In this document: one piece after another, positions 1 to 11,002 of the stretch
Layout: each line of letters begins with the position of its first letter
How positions within the stretch are numbered: the stretch's first letter is position 1
DNA from: Dictyostelium firmibasis
Taxonomy: Eukaryota > Evosea > Eumycetozoa > Dictyosteliales > Dictyosteliaceae
Length of the DNA stretch: 64,000 nucleotides
Assembly: GCA_036169595.1 (NCBI GenBank)
Contig: CM069769.1
Coordinates: 1,137,501 to 1,201,500 of the forward strand
Reading direction: 5' to 3'
The notes under the pieces: model-generated
Database searches by the model: none
Told to the model about the DNA's origin: nothing
The model's input: only the letters and a program-made list of their open reading frames with translations
Program-made: the position numbers and the translations under genes

Positions 1-1
1 A

Positions 2-1189
2 CCAATTGGACCAACTGAAAATAAATATAGAGTAAAGAGAATCAACTATCTAAAGAGAGATGTTTCAATCATTCTTCAAAATGAGAATGGACCATGTCCA
101 TTGATTTCAATTGCAAATGTTTTATTACTCTCTCAAAAAATTTATTTGGATGCTGATATCCAATTCGTTACTATCAAAAAACTTGGTGATTTAATTATGA
201 AACAAGCTAAAATTCTCTATAAAGATGTATATATTACTATTATTACTATAATTATTACTATTATTTACACCTGAGAGAGAAAAAAAAAAATCAATAATAA
301 TTGTTTTTTTTTTTATTATTTAAAACTTTAAACTTACATTTTCTATTTTTTTTTTATTATTACACGACTTTGTACAAATTTTTTTCATAAAGAATCAAGA
401 TATTTTAGACATATTAGAAGATTATAGTAAAAACGTTTTACCAAGTTTAGAGAAAGGTTTAATTGTAAATATATACTTTGACAGTATCCAAGGATTTGAG
501 AAAACAGAACCATGCCAAATCTTTGATTATCTTAATATTAAATTGGTTCATGGTTGGATTGTTGATCCTCAACAAAAAGAAGTTAAACAACTTATTGGCC
601 ATTTAAATTATAACGATTTGGCTCCAAAGATTGTTACTTTCGACCAAAGCTTTCCAAATGCAAAGCCTGAATTACAACAAAAAAGTATAGAGTCATCATA
701 ATTATAAATATCATATTATATTTAGTAATAATAATATTAACTTTTTTTTTTTTCCAATATATAATTCAAATGTTAGTTAATGACTTTGCAAATAGTAATC
801 AATTAACAGATTATGGTTTATCATTAATTCAAGAAAACTTAAAAGAAGATGAATTATGTGTATTTTTTAGAAACAATCACTTTGCCACCATGACCAAACA
901 TGATGGATATTTACATATTTTGGTATCAGATGTAGGTTATGAGAGAGAAAACAATATCATTTGGGATAGAATTATGTCAAAAGAAGGTGAATCCATTTTC
1001 CTCTCTGGTGATTTCCGTTCAAGAAAAGATGAGTTGATCATAGAGGTTGTCAATACCTTGAAATTATTTGGTTTCAAAGATAACGAAGTAGATGAAGCTA
1101 AATCTTACATTCAAACAATTGATAAAATGGATGTTGATTTGGTTGATGAAGCAACAAAATATCTTCAAAGTAGAGGTTATACTATATAA
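2..1189 (+). CDS. MINDY-family K48-ubiquitin deubiquitinase, 5' part missing
   Basis: Three exons are visible: 2-226, 393-684 and 777-1189, 309 codons plus stop, phases consistent. The protein runs off the left edge, so the N-terminus is unseen. The signature QNENGPCPLI carries the catalytic Cys and the upstream Gln of MINDY-1/2 (FAM63). FFRNNHF in exon 3 carries the catalytic His, and FRNNHFATMTKH matches the family closely. Family members trim K48-linked polyubiquitin in the cytosol. The third exon starts inside an apparent ATG ORF at 770. I place the acceptor at 776 because joining there restores the family context before NSNQLTDYGL. The gene is convergent with the SETD3-like gene. Family identity is very likely; chain specificity is inferred. 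Confidence 0.88.
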
Positions 1190-1604
1190 AAATACACAGG
1201 TGTATTTGAAAAAAAAAAAAAAAAAAAAGTTATTTTATTTTTTTTTTTTTTATATATATTTTTTATATATGTAAACGATTTAAATTATAAAAATAGTAAA
1301 TGTCAATAATTTTTTTAAAAAAAAAGAGGAAAAAAAAAAACTATCAAAGGTTAATAACAATAATAAAGTACTATTTATTCATATTTGGTATATTGATAAA
1401 CAAATTTAAAATAAATAAATAAAAATTAAAAATAAAAAGAATCATAAAAAAAAAAAAATAAATAAAAATAAAAATAAAAAGAAATAATCTTGAATTAATT
1501 TGATAAAGTTTGGAATGTTTTTAATTTATTTGATTCTTTACATTTGAAAGTTCTAAAAAAAAATTGTTCTAGTGCTCCCCTTTTTTTCTTTTCTTTTCTG
1601 CCAA
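1190..1604. other. Convergent 3' intergenic gap
   Basis: This is A/T-rich DNA between the ends of the MINDY-like gene (+) and the SETD3-like gene (-). It has homopolymer A and T runs on both sides, as expected for two facing 3' ends. I see no gene or RNA in it. Confidence 0.6.
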
Positions 1605-3415
1605 TTAATGGTTACAATTTGCACCATGTTGATGTGAATGACCATGACCACCATTACCACCATGTGAATGACCATGATTGTCATCATTACCGCCATGTGA
1701 ATGACCATGGCTTCCATCTTTACCACCATGTGAGTGACCATGAGATTCTTCGTGGTCATGATTACAATTATCACCATGTTCATGATGATCATCGGTAGTT
1801 GATTGTTCTTTTAATTCAGGTAATTTAAAAGTGACATTCATAACACCCTTCTTAACTAAAGACTCGATGTATTTGATGTTTCTGTCTAAAATTTTCTTTT
1901 CATTAATTTTGTGGTATAAAATAAATCTTTGATCAGCAGGTGGATTCTTTTTCAACTCTTGTTCATCCTCTTCCAAGGTGGTAGGGTAAGAGCTAAGTTT
2001 ACCCTTAAGTGCTTGAAGTAAGTTTGCATATGCTTTCTCTTCATTCTCTTTGGTGAGAATTTGGAAAGCCAATGGTTTAAGTTCGAGATTTTGGCTATGA
2101 TGATGATTATGTTCACCTGGTACTTGTGGTGGTGCGATTGCACGAGTCTCTTGTTCACTCAAGGCATAGATACGGTAGAATGGGATCAACTCCAATGGAA
2201 GTTCGTTGGAGGATGGATTTTGATTCAAGTTTACAACGATATTATCTCTAATACCACGTTCCTCGAGGAGATGAATTTTATCGTGACGAATTTCATGATT
2301 ACCCTCTAAAAGATGCAATTCAAATGGATAGGAATCATGGAGATTGGTTTTTGTTGCGAAACCAGCATGCATTAATAATTGGGTGTTGTCACGTGGTCCG
2401 TAGAACATGTAGACTTGTTCACCCTTTTTGAAGTCTTTGATTGCACCACTAGTCATACTGTTGGTCTCTGGGTGATAGAATGAGGTGATCTTGTTACCGG
2501 CACTTGAATGATTACAGAAATCCCAAAATGGAATCAATGCCATTATACTACCATTACCTGCATAAACTGGATTTTGACGTGATTGAACGGTTGAGATAGC
2601 CCAAACAAAGGCATCCCATGTGAATGATGAAATTGGCATAATGTTGCTTTGGGTACGATCAATGACAGAGTAGAGATAACAATATTGACGCATAGCACCA
2701 CGGACATATCTCATTGCATACTCAAGACTTGGTGAACCTCTAAGTTGAGTAAACTCTTTAAGACCCCAATAGTAAACGGTGTTGTATTGTTTTGGTAATA
2801 CCTTTATGTATGGTGCCCAATCTGAATTTGGGTTTGATAATTCTTTCACTAAGAAAATTGATAATAAAATACCTGGAATCGATTGAATGAGACGATCATT
2901 CTCCAAAACTTGTGGTTTACCCAATCCTTCAAAAGCAACAAAAGTGGTAATGAAAGTGTTGTTTGGTATTTCTACAAAATCTTCTCCCTCTTTAATGTCT
3001 TGTGTTGCTACTAAACCTGTACCTTCTGATAAGTTTCTGTCAATCTTTACTTTACATTTAGTCTCATCAAATCCTTTACCCTTCATCCATTCCATAAAGT
3101 TAGCAACCAATTGTGCATCAGTTGGTTCAACAATTTTCTTATTACCACTTGAATTTGGTTTATTTTGTTTGGCTAATGCTACTGCATTTTGAGCTTGTCT
3201 TAATTTATTAAAATTCTCTAATGTTGATTGAAATTGTGATAAATTACATTCTGGTCCAATTTTTTTTTCATCTATTAATTATTAAAAAAAAAAAAAAAAA
3301 TTATTATTATTATTTGGAAATGTAAAAAAAAAAAAATAATAATAAAAAAAGTAGTGAACATACATTCATTAATCTCTTCGATTTGTTTTTTAACTCCTGC
3401 TAATGCCTTGATCAT
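1605..3415 (-). CDS. SETD3-like SET-domain protein-histidine methyltransferase with His-rich tail
   Basis: Two exons on the minus strand: 3415-3364 and 3271-1605, 572 residues. The first exon encodes only 17 residues and ends in a GTATGT donor. The SET domain begins around GTGLVATQDIKEGEDFVEIP and continues to FWDFCNHSS and GEQVYMFYGPRDN. This matches SETD3, the actin His73 methyltransferase (there WDMCNHTNG and GEQIYIFYG), followed by a Rubisco LSMT-type substrate-binding region. The odd part is the C-terminus: about 60 residues made of repeated GHSHGG and HDH units ending in CNH, which looks metal binding and is not part of the SETD3 fold. Actin methylation is inferred from the family. Confidence 0.87.
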
Positions 3416-3730
3416 TATTTAAGGTATTTTTATATAATATATAAATTATATTAATGAAGATTTATAAACAATGAATTTTTTTTTTTTTTTTTTTTTAGCT
3501 TTTTTTCAAAACCTCACAAAAAAAAAAATTAAAAAAAAATCAAAAAAAAAAACATTTTTTTGTGAATTTCATTTTTTTCATTTTTTTTTTTTTTTTTAAG
3601 ATTAAATTTACTTTTTTAATAAATTTAAACTTGAAATTTTAATTTATTTTACTCAAATTTAATAAATGATTTATTTATTATAATTTTAATAAATAATAAA
3701 AAAAACATGGTTATAAAATATAGTATAATA

Positions 3731-3770
<40 letters not shown>

Positions 3771-3952
3771 TGTTTTTGATCTTATTATTTACCAATTAAT
3801 AATTTTATAATAATTGTTATGACTTTTTTTTTTTTTTTAATCATTTTTTTCATTTTTTTTTTTTTATTTTTTTTTTTTTATTTTCATTTTTTTTTCATTT
3901 TCTTTTTAATTTTTTTTTTTTAATTTTTTAAATTTTAATTTAAAATAATAAA
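3416..3952. promoter_or_regulatory. Divergent intergenic region, SETD3-like / TMEM256-like
   Basis: These 537 bp separate two genes transcribed away from each other and must hold both promoters. The content is almost entirely A and T runs, including about 35 A in a row near 3732-3766 and long T runs before the downstream ATG. No specific binding motif stands out. Confidence 0.5.
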
Positions 3953-4393
3953 ATGAATGAACTTTGGTGGAAGATTGGTGGAATTAGTGCATGTACTGCA
4001 ATTATTGCAAGTGCTTATGGTGGTCATGGATTAAAGAAAAAAGTCACAGATTTAGCACGTCAAGATTATTGGAAAACTGCATCACAATATCATCTTTATC
4101 ATTCAATTGCTCTATTCCTCGTTCCATTCTCAACACAACAAAACATTGTTGGTTCAATGTTTTTATCTGGAATCTTTTTATTTAGCGGTTCATTATATAA
4201 TTTATCACTTACAAATAGAAAAATTGTAATTATTTAGAGAAAAAAAAAAAAAAAATTTAAAAAATAAAAAAAAAAAAAAAAAACTAATTTTTATTTGATA
4301 TAGGGTCTTTCTCCAATTGGTGGAGTTTTGTTTATGGCTGGTTGGGTAGTTTTAGGAATGACTTTAGATAAATCACTATTTTTAAGAAATTAA
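3953..4393 (+). CDS. TMEM256/DUF423 small membrane protein
   Basis: Two exons, 3953-4225 and 4304-4393, give 120 residues. The intron has GTAATT donor and TATAG acceptor, phase 0. The protein starts MNELWWKIGGISACTAIIASAYGGHG; the SAYGGHG loop and the HSIALFLVPF segment match the TMEM256/DUF423 family. Exon 2 supplies the last span (GGVLFMAGWVVLGM). Three to four hydrophobic segments fill the sequence. The length equals family norms (110-130 residues). Molecular function of the family is not established. Family call is firm. Confidence 0.87.
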
Positions 4394-4578
4394 AATTTTT
4401 TAATTTAAATAAACATTTTTTTTTTTATATTTTATTTTTATTTTTAAAATTTTTTTTTTTTTTTATTTATTTATTTTTTTTTTTTATTTTTTTTTTTTAT
4501 TTATTACTAAATAATAAAATAATATCTTATTTTTATTTTATTTAATTTTTTTTATTTTTTTTTTAATGTTTTTTTATT

Positions 4579-5830
4579 TTATGAAATATATTGAGATTGA
4601 ATTATTCGATCTGGTTCAGAGTTCTGAGAGGGTTTTGTAGTTTGTAAAATGTTTGGTACTTTGTATTTACCAGATAAATATCTATCTTTATAGGAAGCTA
4701 CCTCTTGTTCAAAGAATTCCCTACCAATTTGATCGATTTGTTTATTGTAAATCTCCAATGCCATTTTATAGAGTGCAACATCAATCCAATTTCTTTCTTC
4801 AATTTCTTTTCTTAAATCATCAGGAATTTTATCGACAGATACCCTTTGTTTACCAGTATTAACTTTAGAGTATCTAATATTTTGAAAACCACTATAATGA
4901 GATAATAAAACCAAACTTTCAGTAAAATGTTCAGTGATACCTACAAATTTAAATGTATGTTTCAAATGATGAAGTGCAATATCGTAGATGGTTTGGTTAC
5001 CAAAATTCTCCCAACCCATACCACAAATCATTCTTGCTTGTTCATTATTACCTGCAGCTGCAACTTTAATCCATTCTGTTAAATTATTATTCATGGCGAG
5101 ATCATGGAATGGATCCTTTCTATTTTGTCTATGATAATAGTAGTTTGAGATAACTCTATCCACTGGTTCTCTTAACATTGTCATGTAAGAATATTTATTT
5201 AAACCATATTTATTCTCTGGTACTCTAGTTGGATCATTCTCTTCAAAATAGAAATGAAGACCATATCTAATATGTCCAAAAATTGAATCTTTGTTCATAG
5301 TACTATCAAGCTCTTGATAGGATGGATGTTTCCAATGGTGGGCGAATTTATCACGTTTTTCATTTCTCTTGAAAATACTACCTAAACTACTACCTGCTGC
5401 CTTTGGCACATGAATGAAAATATGTGGTTTAGGTAAATAAAATGGATTCTCCTTTTTTGTTAATTTCCATGTAGTATCTTTAATTTTCTCCTCTAATTCA
5501 TCACCTGTTGGTGCTTTGTAATCTGGTAAAAATGGTAAACTTGCATAACCAGGATCAAAATCAAGTTTCTTTAATATCTCAACTTCATCTTGAAACTCTT
5601 TTAAAACTCTTCTCCTTAAAATTTCTTTTTCCAATAATGTCAATCTTTCGTTTTCTAATTGTTCTTCAGATTTTGGTTTTGGTTTTCTAGTTGCATATGT
5701 TCTAGTTGAATATGGTAAATTTTTACCTTTATCAGCTTTTTCTTCTGCCTGTCTAAACTCTTCATGTTGTTTTTTTAATAACTCTTTGTCATCATTACTA
5801 TTATTATTATTATTATTATTTTCATTATTA

Positions 5831-5880
<50 letters not shown>

Positions 5881-6090
5881 AATATTGAGATTATCATTAT
5901 TGTTATTATTTAATTCCGTAGTTGACATTTGTGTTGTTTGCGACATTTCACTATTAAATTGTGAAATACTTAAACTTTGGACAAAAACAATTACTAATAT
6001 AACAAATAATATTACAAATAAAAATACTTTTGAAGAATTATCTTTTTTTCCATTGCTTTTATTATATAAAGATATTTTTTTTGAAAACAT
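4579..6090 (-). CDS. Type II membrane sulfotransferase-family protein
   Basis: Single exon, 503 residues. After a short basic cytosolic stretch there is one membrane anchor (about residues 21-41), then a low-complexity Asn-rich stem (about 60-100), a charged coiled region and a catalytic domain. HVPKAAGSS (about residues 224-232) is the 5'-phosphosulfate loop that binds PAPS, and MLREPVDRVISNY (about 303-315) is the 3'-phosphate site. The pattern matches Golgi carbohydrate sulfotransferases of the Sulfotransfer_2 type (heparan 2-O / uronyl group). The acceptor is unknown; Dictyostelium glycoproteins are known to be sulfated. Location in the Golgi lumen is inferred from topology. Confidence 0.83.
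5803..5877. repeat. (ATT)n coding Asn tract in sulfotransferase stem
   Basis: Trinucleotide repeat read on the minus strand as AAT codons, with only a few interruptions. It gives the Asn-rich stem between membrane anchor and catalytic domain, where length variation should be tolerated. Confidence 0.9.
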
Positions 6091-6861
6091 TTTTTTTTTT
6101 TTTTTGAGATTACCTATTGATTTATTTTTTTATTTTTATTTTTTTTTTTTTTTTTTTTTTTGACAATTTTATTTATAAATGTCTGCCAATCTTAAAAATC
6201 AACTAGAATTGAAAAAAAAAAAAAAAAATAAAATAACAAAATAAAAAAAAAATATATTACATGTATATAATAAATAAATAGTATTTAGAGAAAAAAAAAA
6301 AAAATAAAAAAATAAAATAAAAAAAAAAAAAAGAAAAAAATAAAAAAACACAAAAAATTAAAAAAAAAAAATATCTAAATTGTTAAAACTGACTCTTTTT
6401 TTTTTTTTTTTTTTTCGGTTAGAATTTTCATTATCAATTTCGAATTCACTCACCAATTCGAAAATAGCTTGAAATTTTTTTTTTTTTAATGGGTGTTTGA
6501 CATTCCAAAATTATTTTTTTTCAAATCTTTTTATTTTTTATTTTTTTTTTATCACACAAAGAATTACAAATCAATTATTTTTTTATTTTTTTTTTATTTT
6601 TTTTTTGTTTCATTTTCAAAAAAATAATTTTTTTGTTTTGTTTTATTTTTAAAATTTTGGTATGATCAATTTTACTTTAAATAAAAAAAAATAAAATAAA
6701 ATAAAAATAAAAAAATAAAAAAAATTAATAATAAAATAAAAAAAAAAAAAAAATAATTAAATTATTCAAATATTTGGAAAAAAAAACTTCACTTCAAAAA
6801 AAAAAAAAAATAAAAATAAAAATAAATAAAAAAAAAAAATAAAAAAATTTTTATGAGAGTG

Positions 6862-6897
<36 letters not shown>

Positions 6898-7054
6898 ATT
6901 GAGTAAAACTTTTTTTCGTTTTTTTTAAATTTTTTTTTTTTTTTTTTTTTTTTTCATTTTTTTTTTTTTATTATTTATTTTATTTCATTTTTTTTTTTCT
7001 TTTTTCCAAAGCATTGATTTTTTTTTTTATAAAAAGAAAGAAAAAAAAAAAAAA
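6091..7054. promoter_or_regulatory. Divergent intergenic region, sulfotransferase / S18-domain gene
   Basis: About 960 bp of A and T homopolymer runs between two divergent starts. The only stretch of more mixed sequence is around 6410-6510 (TCGGTTAGAATTTTCATTATC, CGAATTCACTCACCAATTCG). The last part imperfectly reads as an inverted CGAATT...AATTCG pair. I see no gene. Confidence 0.5.
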
Positions 7055-9622
7055 ATGCAATCAATAATAAGATCATCAATTAAAAATAAAAATTTATTTT
7101 TAAATAATAGAGGTCAATTTTTAATTACAAGAAGTTTTTGTAATGACCATTCCGGTAATAATCATGATCATTCAGCCAATCACAAAACATCATTTGAAAA
7201 ATTTAAAGAGAATAGAGATTTAATTAAAAAGAAATCAGAATTGATTAAAGAGATTACAAAATCCAGACTTTTAGGAGAAACAGATAAAATTTATAAACTT
7301 CAAGAACAAGTTTCATCAATTGAGAAAGTATTAGATCCAACTATCGAACAATTCTCAGTTCAAAGTAAACAACAAAAGGAAGCAGAGTTAGAGATTTGGA
7401 AGAGATTTTTAGAGAAAAAAGGTATAACAACTAGATCACAATTATCATCAGTTAATAAATTTGAATTTGAACGTTTTAAAACCACTGGTCTCTTGGATGC
7501 TGAGTCAGAGAAACAAAGAAAAGATAAAGAGATTGAAAAAGCACAACTCTCAACCGATAAATACACTGGTTATCCAGTTGCAAACTCTGATAAATTCACA
7601 CCAAAAGAAAGAGTTGAAGCAGACCCAGTTTTACGTGATGCATTCCCATCACCATTCATTTTAAGTCAACGTGTAGTCTCAAATGAATTTAAAGAAAGAG
7701 AAGATGAAAAGGAACAACAAAAAATCGATGATAGTATTTACACTGATGTCGTTCCAATTATCAAAACTAAAAAAGATAGAATGGATGAATTTGTTCAAAA
7801 GATGCAAGATCAATCAAATAAAGATCCACAATTTAAACGTTTAGTTATGGATTTCTTAGATGATGGTATTCCATTAAAAGATAAATTGATTTTTAGAGAT
7901 GATTTCGATGTTTCTGAAGAGGTCTATAAAAATTTAAATATTAATAATGATCATAATGACTACGTTAAGGAAATATTAGATTCAAACGAACCAATAACAG
8001 AAGAAGATCAAAAACTTATTGAATCAACTCAACAAAAAATTTTAGATTTAGAAGTTAGAGAAATATTTAAAGATTACAAGATTAATTCATCATTGGAAGA
8101 AAAGAGATTAAATATTATCTTTAGAAATAATAAGATCTTAAGACATAAAATTCAAGAGATGGATGCTACTAATCACGATGGTTCAATCAATATGGAAAAA
8201 CTCCTCAGTGAACCACTTGCCATTGAGAATTTAACACTCTATCGAGCAGATTCAGACCCATCCAGTTTCAGTGGTTCTTACCTCTATAACTTTAAAAATG
8301 GTGGCAATACTCCAAAGAAAATTGAAGATTTACACAAAATACCATATCAAGTGGCATTCAAAGAGGATATAAAGAATCCAAGAGAATTGGAGAAATTGAC
8401 CAAGGCAACTGAGGTTTTATCGGGTTTTTCAGATGAACATGGTTCATTGAATGATGTTAAACTATTCATGAATTCAGTTTCACCAAGTGAAATCGAGGCC
8501 TTAAATGAAATGGTTAAAATGTGTGGTGGTGGTGCAATTTCAAATGTAGTAAATGGTGTCACAACTTTCGAAGAGATGTTGGAATCCATAGAATCATCTG
8601 AGTTAATGAAGCCACCAGGTGATTTTGAGGAAGAAGCTATTTTGGCACCAGATGAAGTACCAGAGTTTGGCTACGATAAATCTGTAATCTACGATTTCAA
8701 AGATAGAACACCAGTACTCACAGAGGATACACCAGTTGATAGAGCATACAAAGATAGAGTCGTTCAAGAGGGTCGTTTAAGAGATATCGAAACCAAAATG
8801 AGACATATCACTGATGTACCAGAGTTGGACTCACCACAGTTGATGAAAGATCTCAAGGTAAAACTCTACGAAGATGAGAAACAACTCGAAAGAGATCTTC
8901 TCGAAACCAATGACCCAATGATGATTCGTAATTTCATTAAATACAAATATGATGAACAAAAGGAGAAACTCGACAAAAAGAAAGAGGCCGACTTTAAGAG
9001 ACACACTTCAACCTTGATCGAAGTTCAACAAGAGATCACTCAAAGATCACTCACTAAAACTGAGGTCCCACTCTATAGTCCAACCACCGGTAAATTGTTT
9101 ACACCAAAGAAAAAGAATCCAAAATGTCTCCTCTGTCAAAATCCAAACTGGCAAGTCGATCCAATCAATTCTCCTTTCCTCACACTCTATTTGAATGATG
9201 AGGGTGATATCCTTCCAAGACATTACAGTGGTAATTGTTTGAAACATCAAAAGAAGATCGCTAGAACCATCAGACAAGCCAAAGCTTTGGGTATCTTCTC
9301 CTACAAGAAAGGTACCTTTACCATTCATGATCCAAATGTATATAGTCTCACCAAATCAGAGTTGGAAGAATACGAGAAATGGTACAATGGCTCTTACACT
9401 CAAGAGGAGTTAGAACAAGTTTACGAACAATTCGAAGCTGAGAGAACCAAAGAAGAAGAAGAGGAAGAACTAGAAAGAGAATTAGAAAGATCCTACTCTC
9501 AAATTCCTCAACTAGATGCTGAAGATGGTAAAAAACAAGGTCAACAAGAACAAATCTTATTGGAGTTTGGTATTGAAAACAATGATCTTGGTAGAATGTA
9601 TGGTAAAGATCAAAGACAATAA
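7055..9622 (+). CDS. Very large mitochondrial ribosomal protein bS18m-like
   Basis: Single exon, 855 residues. The N-terminus (MQSIIRSSIKNKN..., rich in Arg, Ser, Asn, no acids in the first 30) looks like a mitochondrial targeting signal. Residues about 675-765 form a bS18 domain: KCLLCQNPNW, then DILPRHYSGNCLKHQKKIARTIRQAKALGIF, matching the bacterial S18 pattern of R/K-rich helices after ILPR.TG.C..HQ. Bacterial S18 is about 75 residues and known mitochondrial S18 proteins are about 140-260, so some 670 N-terminal and 90 acidic C-terminal residues are extra. The N-terminal part is charged and helical with no domain I recognise. A paired CxxC (CLLC) and a later Cys suggest a zinc site. Confidence 0.82.
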   Translation: MQSIIRSSIKNKNLFLNNRGQFLITRSFCNDHSGNNHDHSANHKTSFEKFKENRDLIKKKSELIKEITKSRLLGETDKIYKLQEQVSSIEKVLDPTIEQFSVQSKQQKEAELEIWKRFLEKKGITTRSQLSSVNKFEFERFKTTGLLDAESEKQRKDKEIEKAQLSTDKYTGYPVANSDKFTPKERVEADPVLRDAFPSPFILSQRVVSNEFKEREDEKEQQKIDDSIYTDVVPIIKTKKDRMDEFVQKMQDQSNKDPQFKRLVMDFLDDGIPLKDKLIFRDDFDVSEEVYKNLNINNDHNDYVKEILDSNEPITEEDQKLIESTQQKILDLEVREIFKDYKINSSLEEKRLNIIFRNNKILRHKIQEMDATNHDGSINMEKLLSEPLAIENLTLYRADSDPSSFSGSYLYNFKNGGNTPKKIEDLHKIPYQVAFKEDIKNPRELEKLTKATEVLSGFSDEHGSLNDVKLFMNSVSPSEIEALNEMVKMCGGGAISNVVNGVTTFEEMLESIESSELMKPPGDFEEEAILAPDEVPEFGYDKSVIYDFKDRTPVLTEDTPVDRAYKDRVVQEGRLRDIETKMRHITDVPELDSPQLMKDLKVKLYEDEKQLERDLLETNDPMMIRNFIKYKYDEQKEKLDKKKEADFKRHTSTLIEVQQEITQRSLTKTEVPLYSPTTGKLFTPKKKNPKCLLCQNPNWQVDPINSPFLTLYLNDEGDILPRHYSGNCLKHQKKIARTIRQAKALGIFSYKKGTFTIHDPNVYSLTKSELEEYEKWYNGSYTQEELEQVYEQFEAERTKEEEEEELERELERSYSQIPQLDAEDGKKQGQQEQILLEFGIENNDLGRMYGKDQRQ

Positions 9623-9887
9623 AAAATAAAAAATAATAAAAAAAAAAAAACAATAATAAATCATAATCAGTAAGAACAAAAATAAAAAATTAAAAAAAAA
9701 AAAGAAATAAAAAAAATTTTAAAAAAAAAAAATAAAAATAAAATATATAATAATAATTTTAAAATATTAAATAAAAACAAATAGTCAAACTATTATGGTT
9801 TTTTTTAAAAATTAAAAAAAAAAAAAACTTAGTTCGAAATATACACCTGTACAAATTTTTTTTTTTTTATTATTATTATTTCTTTTT
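9623..9887. other. Convergent 3' gap
   Basis: Short A/T-rich gap between the S18-domain gene (+) and the KCTD9-like gene (-). Nothing else is seen. Confidence 0.6.
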
Positions 9888-10907
9888 TTATCTTTTTAAA
9901 TTTTTAGCACGTTGTACATTAATAACTCTACTAAATGAAGTACCTTGAACCTTTGCATTGTGTAAATTTGTATCCAATAGATTTGCACCTTGAAGATTTG
10001 AACCTTGAAGGTTTGCACTTTGAAAATCAGCATTTTGAAGTTGTGCATCACATAGTTCGGCATCGGATAGATTGGAGCCAACAAAGGAGGAATATTGAAG
10101 TTGTGAATTTTGAAGTTGAGCTCTTTGTAGACTACAACATGAAATGTTTGAGAATCTTAGATCACAATTCTTAAGGTTTGCCGATTCTAGGTTTGCCTCC
10201 TCCAAGTTACAATATTTCAAGAGAGATCCCTCTAGATTTGCGAATCTTAGATTGGCGTTCTTAAGGTTCAAACCAGATAAATCCAAACCTGATAGATTGG
10301 CAGATGGTAATTGAATTGGTTGAGTTGGATGCGATAGATTCACCAATTGTAATATCTCTTTTTGTGAGAATTTTTCAATGTCAGGTGGTGGTGGTTGGGA
10401 GCCAATTTGAAATTGCATATATTCAATCAAACTGGTGATTTGATAATACCGAGCTTCATTCATTACACTCTCTCTAACAGTTTCATCCTTTAGGAATGGA
10501 ATGAATTGCGATCTAAGCCAATTCAATATATAATGAAAATATCTACCATCTCTATCAATAAATATAGTACCATCATCTCCTTTTTGTACATTAAATCTAC
10601 CTGTACCAAACATTAAATAAAACATTGAATTTGAGTCAGATATTAATGTTGATAATGTTGTATAATAAATTTCTCCACCAACATTTAATTTTAACATTGA
10701 ATCTTTTGATATATCATTACTATTTACTGTTTCTGTTGTTGTAGTTTTTGGTGGATTGGTATGATTATTTAAAGTTATATAAGAAGTTGATGGTGATGAT
10801 GAGGTTGAAGAAGAAGAGGATGTTGTTAATTTGTTTATTTCATCATCCTGTTCTTCTATATTTTTATGGTTTATGCTAGTAATTGTTGTTATCTGTTCAT
10901 CATTCAT
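9888..10907 (-). CDS. KCTD9-like BTB/T1 plus pentapeptide-repeat protein
   Basis: Single exon, 339 residues. Residues 1-70 are Ser/Thr/Asn rich. A BTB/T1 (potassium-channel tetramerisation) domain spans about 72-165, opening with LKLNVGGEIYYTTLSTL and including the D.DGRYFHYILNWLR signature. From about 203 to 325 there are continuous pentapeptide repeats of the A(N/D)Lxx type (ANLSG, LDLSG, LNLKN, ANLRF, ANLEG). This order is that of animal KCTD9, whose members assemble with cullin-3 ubiquitin ligases. Animal KCTD9 carries a KHA domain before the BTB; none is visible here. Cullin binding is inferred. Confidence 0.86.
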   Translation of the reverse strand: MNDEQITTITSINHKNIEEQDDEINKLTTSSSSSTSSSPSTSYITLNNHTNPPKTTTTETVNSNDISKDSMLKLNVGGEIYYTTLSTLISDSNSMFYLMFGTGRFNVQKGDDGTIFIDRDGRYFHYILNWLRSQFIPFLKDETVRESVMNEARYYQITSLIEYMQFQIGSQPPPPDIEKFSQKEILQLVNLSHPTQPIQLPSANLSGLDLSGLNLKNANLRFANLEGSLLKYCNLEEANLESANLKNCDLRFSNISCCSLQRAQLQNSQLQYSSFVGSNLSDAELCDAQLQNADFQSANLQGSNLQGANLLDTNLHNAKVQGTSFSRVINVQRAKNLKR

Positions 10908-10959
10908 GGTAGCTACATATTTATTTTAATTATTAAAATAAATTTTGAGGCAATAAAAA

Positions 10960-11002
<43 letters not shown>

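Noticed and set aside
1553-1798. His-rich and Met-rich open frames overlapping the SETD3-like 3' end on both strands
   Set aside because: They are other-frame readings of the repeated GHSHGG coding DNA; only the minus-strand SETD3 frame continues into a recognisable domain.
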